A stretch of 64,000 nucleotides of DNA from Paenibacillus phoenicis (lineage in GTDB: Bacteria; Bacillota; Bacilli; Paenibacillales; Paenibacillaceae), in NCBI RefSeq assembly GCF_034718895.1, contig NZ_JAYERP010000001.1, positions 1,178,001 to 1,242,000 of the forward strand, read 5' to 3'. Below, in pieces: positions 60,644 through 64,000 of this stretch (its first letter is position 1; the number at the start of each line of letters is the position of its first letter). The notes under the pieces are model-generated. The model searched no databases. It saw only the letters and a list, made by a program, of their open reading frames with translations, and was not told the origin of the DNA. The translations under genes and the position numbers were made by a program.

Positions 60644-61684
60644 ATGAAAAAAACAAAAATGCTTCTGGCAACGCTGCTCGTTTTGACGATGGCTTTGGTC
60701 AGCGCCTGCGGAAACAACAACAATGCGGCTCCTGCAGGTAATAACGGAGGCGCCGGCAATGCGGCAACAGGAACCAACGAAGGAGACAGCAATGCAACTC
60801 AAACGGAAAACGTCAAGATTCGCGTAGGTCTGGTGGGCGGCGGCATGACGCCGATTATCGCGCAAATTGGGATTAATGATGGCTCTTACGAGAAAGCCGG
60901 AATTACGATCGAGAAGCAAAGCTTCACGTCCGGCGCGGATATGGTACAAGCCTTGGTTGGCGGTAGCTTGGACATCGTATTGGGTTCTTATGAGCATGTA
61001 TTAAGACAACAAAAGAACGGCCTTGGCGTGAAAGCTTACGGCGAAATTTACAATGGCGTTGGTTATTCGTTGGTCGTGAAGAATGATGCTCCGTATCAGA
61101 AGCTGGAAGATTTGAAGGGAACGACGCTGGCTGTAACCAAGGTAGGCAGCTTGTCCGACACAGGGCTGCGTGAAGGCTTGAAAGCGGCCAATATCGACCC
61201 GGACAAAGATGTACAAATCATCAATGGTGGCAGCGGCGCTACGATGCTGGCCGCAATCGAAAGCGGCAAAGCTGCTGGCGGTATGGTGTCCGAGCCTACG
61301 ATTTCGCAAATGTTAGCTACCGGGAACTACCGGGTGCTGTACGATCCGCCGTATGATTTTGCCGGAATTACCGTCATGGCGAAAACGGATTGGGTTGAGA
61401 AAAATCAGGATGCGATGAAGCGGTTCCTTCAAGTCAGCAATGAAGTGAATGAGCGCGTGCAGAAGGATCCGGCCTCCGCAGTAGATGCAATGCTGCAAGA
61501 GTTCGACCAAATTCCAGCCGCCGTCATGGAGACGGCAGTTAAAAATCAACTGGCGAAAGTGCCGGCAGGACTTAAGGTAACTGAGGAAGGCGCGAAGAAT
61601 GTCACGAAGACACAAATCGAGGCAGGCGTCATCGATAAAGAAATCCCGTTTGAAGATACGGTTGACCTCTCGTTACTTCCTTAA
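60644..61684 (+). CDS. ABC importer binding lipoprotein, NMT1/TauA type
   Basis: A 346-residue lipoprotein with lipobox LVSAC (Cys22) and an Asn/Gly/Ala-rich linker. The fold begins KIRVGLVGGGMTPIIAQIG and shows SFTSGADMVQALVGGSLDIVLGSYEH near 90, LKGTTLAVTKVGSLSDTGLREGL near 155, and VSEPTISQML near 213, the pattern of nitrate/taurine/thiamine-precursor binding proteins. It gives the importer its substrate, presumably the compound attacked by the UbiD enzyme encoded next. AAGGAGGGG ribosome site. A hairpin follows it. Confidence 0.88.
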   Translation: MKKTKMLLATLLVLTMALVSACGNNNNAAPAGNNGGAGNAATGTNEGDSNATQTENVKIRVGLVGGGMTPIIAQIGINDGSYEKAGITIEKQSFTSGADMVQALVGGSLDIVLGSYEHVLRQQKNGLGVKAYGEIYNGVGYSLVVKNDAPYQKLEDLKGTTLAVTKVGSLSDTGLREGLKAANIDPDKDVQIINGGSGATMLAAIESGKAAGGMVSEPTISQMLATGNYRVLYDPPYDFAGITVMAKTDWVEKNQDAMKRFLQVSNEVNERVQKDPASAVDAMLQEFDQIPAAVMETAVKNQLAKVPAGLKVTEEGAKNVTKTQIEAGVIDKEIPFEDTVDLSLLP

Positions 61685-61695
61685 GACATATAAAG

Positions 61696-61745
61696 ATCGG
61701 GTGAAAAACGCGCGGATGACCGTGTGTTTTCGCCCGATTTATTTC
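61696..61745 (+). terminator. Hairpin between binding protein and UbiD gene (attenuator or processing site)
   Basis: ATCGGG-tGAAAAaCGCGCG pairs with CGTGTGTTTTCGCCCGAT around GATGAC, followed only by TTTATTTC. The weak T run suggests partial termination or RNA stabilisation. Confidence 0.6.
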
Positions 61746-61782
61746 ACGACCGACGATAATACAGAAAGAAGGCGATCTGCTC

Positions 61783-63210
61783 ATGGCCAAAGATTTAAGA
61801 ACCTATCTCGGGCAATTAACGCAATTTGATGTGAATAGCGTCAAGCTTGTCGACACGGAGGTTGATCCGCGTTTTGGCATTACCGCCTATGCTGCGGCAT
61901 TGGCGGAGAAAGGCGAATACCCTGCCTTGTTGTTCAACAAGGTGAAGGGCGCGCAAATGGCGTGCATTTCCAACCTGTTGACCTCGTACGAGCGCGTCGC
62001 CCTCTACTTGGGATGTGAGGTCCAGGACATTCCACGGGTATATGGCGAGAAATTGCAGCAACCGATTGAACCGGTGGTCGTAGACCGCACTGCTGCCAAA
62101 GTGAAGGAAAACGTGATTGAAGAAGCAGACGTTGACCTGTCCAAGCTGCCGATTCCCGTGCACAACGAGATGGATGGCGGGCCATACTTGTCGGCAGGTG
62201 TGATGATTATCCGCGACCCGGATTCCGGGCTGATTAATGCTGGGATCTATCGTCACCAAATCTTCAACGAACGCGACATGGGCGTGTGGTTCCTTGGTGC
62301 GCACCACGGCGGATTGATTTATAAAAAGTACAAAAAACAAGGCAAGCCGGCTCCGATTGCGATCGCACTAGGTCACCATCCCGGCTTTATCATGGGAGCG
62401 GTTTCCCGGGTTCAAGGGATCGGTGGCGAATATGAAGCGGCTGGCGCGTTAATGGGCGAACCCTTGGAGCTGGTGCAAGCGGACACGTCCGATCTGCTCG
62501 TCCCGGCGCATGCCGAGATCATTCTGGAAGGCGAGATTTTGCCGGATAACGATCACAGCGAGGGGCCGTTCGGCGAATGGCCGGGCCATTATCTCGGCGG
62601 AGGTTCGGTACCTACGATCCGCATCAAACGCATTACATACCGGAATCATGCGATCTTCCAAGATATCGTCGCTTCCGGTCGAGAGCATTTGGTTGTGGGC
62701 GGAGTGCCGCGTTCCGGCAGCATTTATCATACAGTGAAGAAAATCGTACCGGGTCTCAAGACGGTAAACGTTCCTTTCTACGCCCGGATGAACTGTTATT
62801 TGTCGATTCAGAAGGAAAAGGATGCGGACGTAAAAAAAGCGGCTTTTGCAGCGCTTAACACCGAGCCGGAGAATTTGCGTCATATCGTCGTCGTGGACGA
62901 GGACATCGACGTGTTTAACGGGGAAGAGGTCGCTTGGGCGATTGGCACGCGGTTTGATGCGGAGCGCGATTTGCTGGTCATCCCGCGTTGGAACGGTCCC
63001 GGCGGTTTGCTTCCGACGAACTGGGAGTACAACGCCGAAGGCAAGAATACGCCGCGTATGTCCAGCGCCGTGATTGTAGACGCCACCAAACCTGCGCCGC
63101 CTGTGGTCTTTCCGAAACGGGCCGTGGTTCCGAAGGAGCAGGTGGAACTGGCCGATCTGGCTTCGCTGCGCAAACTGTCCGCAGAAGAGAAAAACAACTG
63201 GCAAATCTAA
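61783..63210 (+). CDS. UbiD-family decarboxylase
   Basis: A 475-residue prenylated-FMN-dependent (de)carboxylase, cytoplasmic. The E-R-E/D active site is visible: Arg in INAGIYRHQIFN near residue 157, the two Glu in SEGPFGEWPGHY near 260 and 265, and the GRPHxVG-like prFMN region in PIPVHNEMDGGPYLSAGVMI near 124. AIALGHHPGFIMGA near 195 and the C-terminal oligomerisation domain (VVDEDIDVFNGEEVAWAIGTRF near 370) fit the family. UbiD enzymes act on aromatic, heteroaromatic or alpha,beta-unsaturated acids. The cofactor-making UbiX is not in the window. Context with PxpABC and an importer is unusual. Confidence 0.9.
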   Translation: MAKDLRTYLGQLTQFDVNSVKLVDTEVDPRFGITAYAAALAEKGEYPALLFNKVKGAQMACISNLLTSYERVALYLGCEVQDIPRVYGEKLQQPIEPVVVDRTAAKVKENVIEEADVDLSKLPIPVHNEMDGGPYLSAGVMIIRDPDSGLINAGIYRHQIFNERDMGVWFLGAHHGGLIYKKYKKQGKPAPIAIALGHHPGFIMGAVSRVQGIGGEYEAAGALMGEPLELVQADTSDLLVPAHAEIILEGEILPDNDHSEGPFGEWPGHYLGGGSVPTIRIKRITYRNHAIFQDIVASGREHLVVGGVPRSGSIYHTVKKIVPGLKTVNVPFYARMNCYLSIQKEKDADVKKAAFAALNTEPENLRHIVVVDEDIDVFNGEEVAWAIGTRFDAERDLLVIPRWNGPGGLLPTNWEYNAEGKNTPRMSSAVIVDATKPAPPVVFPKRAVVPKEQVELADLASLRKLSAEEKNNWQI

Positions 63211-63218
63211 AGCATGTA

Positions 63219-63277
63219 GCCTCAACCGGCAGAAAACGGAGGAATTGGCTTCCGTTGTTCATTCTGCCGTTTGAGGC
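63219..63277 (+). other. Intercistronic hairpin between UbiD gene and pxpA
   Basis: Bases 63219-63234 pair with 63262-63277 (one mismatch in 16), with an inner AACGGA/TCCGTT. No T run follows, so RNA processing or stabilisation is more likely than termination. Confidence 0.6.
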
Positions 63278-63341
63278 TGGCGTGTTTCATAGTTAATGTC
63301 ATGAATTAATCCTATTAATGAATTGCGAGAGGAGCATCAGC

Positions 63342-64000
63342 ATGAATAACGTAGTGGATTTGAACTGTGATATGGGCGAGAGCTTTGGCGCTTATAAGCT
63401 GGGCAGAGACAACGAGGTGTTGAAATTCGTCACCTCCGCGAACATCGCTTGCGGTTTCCATGCCGGCGACCCGGCGACGATGCGCCAGACCGTGAAGCTG
63501 GCATTGGATCATGGAGTGGCTTTAGGAGCACATCCTGGGCTGCAGGATTTGGTTGGATTTGGCCGTCGCGATATGGACCTGTCTCCGCAAGAGGCTTATG
63601 ACATCGTGGTGTATCAGATTGGTGCGCTGTGGGGATTTGTACGCGCGCAAGGGGCCAAGCTGCAGCATGTCAAAGCCCATGGTTCCTTGTATAACATGGC
63701 GGCACGGAACGCCGGTTTGGCGGAGGCGATCGCCGAAGCAGTATATAAGGTAGATCCGGAGTTGATTCTGTTTGGTCTTGCTGGCAGCGAGTTGATCAAA
63801 GCCGGGAAAAAAGCCGGGTTGCGCACAGCGAGCGAAGTATTCTCCGACCGGACTTACCAATCCGACGGTTCGCTCACCTCGCGCCGTTTGCCGGACGCTC
63901 TGATTACGGATGAGGAGCAATCGGTGAAACAGGTCATTCGGATGGTTGCCGAAGGCAAAGTGATGTCGCAGCAGAACGTCGATGTGGACATCCAAGCGGA
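63342..64000 (+). CDS. pxpA: 5-oxoprolinase subunit PxpA (LamB/YcsF family), 3' cut by window end
   Basis: The first 219 residues of a LamB/YcsF-family protein; members have about 250 residues, so roughly 30 are missing beyond the window. The hallmark start [39 protein letters not shown] near 31, [15 protein letters not shown] near 61 and [12 protein letters not shown] near 108 are all present. PxpA is the third subunit of the ATP-dependent 5-oxoprolinase. Start ATG has GAGAGGAG upstream. No stop occurs before position 64000. Confidence 0.93.
   Translation, partial: MNNVVDLNCDMGESFGAYKLGRDNEVLKFVTSANIACGFHAGDPATMRQTVKLALDHGVALGAHPGLQDLVGFGRRDMDLSPQEAYDIVVYQIGALWGFVRAQGAKLQHVKAHGSLYNMAARNAGLAEAIAEAVYKVDPELILFGLAGSELIKAGKKAGLRTASEVFSDRTYQSDGSLTSRRLPDALITDEEQSVKQVIRMVAEGKVMSQQNVDVDIQA

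Overview
The window looks like a chromosome piece of an endospore-forming, mid-GC Bacillota of the Paenibacillus type. I base this on an alpha/beta-type SASP, a CotSA-like glycosyltransferase beside a YheC/D-like ATP-grasp protein, YesM/YesN-type two-component regulation of a hemicellulose locus, the btr-feuABC-besA gene order known from Bacillus, strong AGGAGG ribosome sites and frequent TTG/GTG starts. No rRNA, tRNA, CRISPR array or prophage was seen.

Layout. 1-3.85 kb: end of a fatty-acid beta-oxidation operon (FadE, cut by the window edge; LcfA-like ligase; hotdog thioesterase). 3.9-5.9 kb: two convergent spore-coat type genes, the first with its ribosome site inside a 17-bp hairpin. 6.0-7.8 kb: MarR repressor plus MFS exporter, with a near-consensus promoter overlapped by a palindromic operator. 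7.8-9.0 kb: dienoyl-CoA-reductase type SDR and a 58-residue protein. 9.2-14.2 kb: secreted GH8 glucanase/chitosanase with a discoidin domain, and an SNF2 helicase. 14.4-16.2 kb: an FHA-winged-helix regulator and a membrane-anchored GDPD. 16.2-21.9 kb: Fur-controlled btr-feuA-feuB-feuC-besA siderophore locus. 22.3-25.0 kb: three-gene ABC-2 exporter behind a 380-bp region rich in inverted repeats. 25.4-28.6 kb: second Fur-boxed siderophore importer (yfhA-yfiZ divergent from yfiY). Neither importer has its own ATPase here. 28.6-30.9 kb: YitT protein, SASP, glutaminase.

31.0-43.1 kb is a methylglucuronoxylan-oligosaccharide locus: sugar-binding lipoprotein, Nif3-like protein, GH67 alpha-glucuronidase, two permeases, YesM-type kinase, YesN-type regulator and two Gfo/Idh oxidoreductases. 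43.1-45.2 kb: TipA/Mta-like MerR regulator with a 19-bp-spacer promoter, and an M29 aminopeptidase. 45.5-49.4 kb is a mobile-element zone: an IS110-family element with a possible bridge-RNA region, and a 1640-bp DDE element whose terminal repeats and 4-bp target duplication can be read. That DDE element landed in the loop of a REP-like palindrome whose relatives lie at 25.0-25.2 kb and 49.4 kb. 49.7-56.0 kb: AraC regulator, aldo/keto reductase, ABC-F, VOC, YebC and a MurB-like gene.

56.0-64 kb holds an IclR regulator divergent from pxpB-pxpC-ABC transporter (ATPase, permease, lipoprotein)-UbiD decarboxylase-pxpA (cut by the window end). This combination of importer, prFMN-type decarboxylase and 5-oxoprolinase subunits suggests a catabolic route for an unknown carboxylated substrate. 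Its promoter region is a diverged tandem duplication of about 128 bp, with a TCCGAA-type palindrome in each copy. I consider this operon and the palindromic repeat family the most interesting parts of the window.
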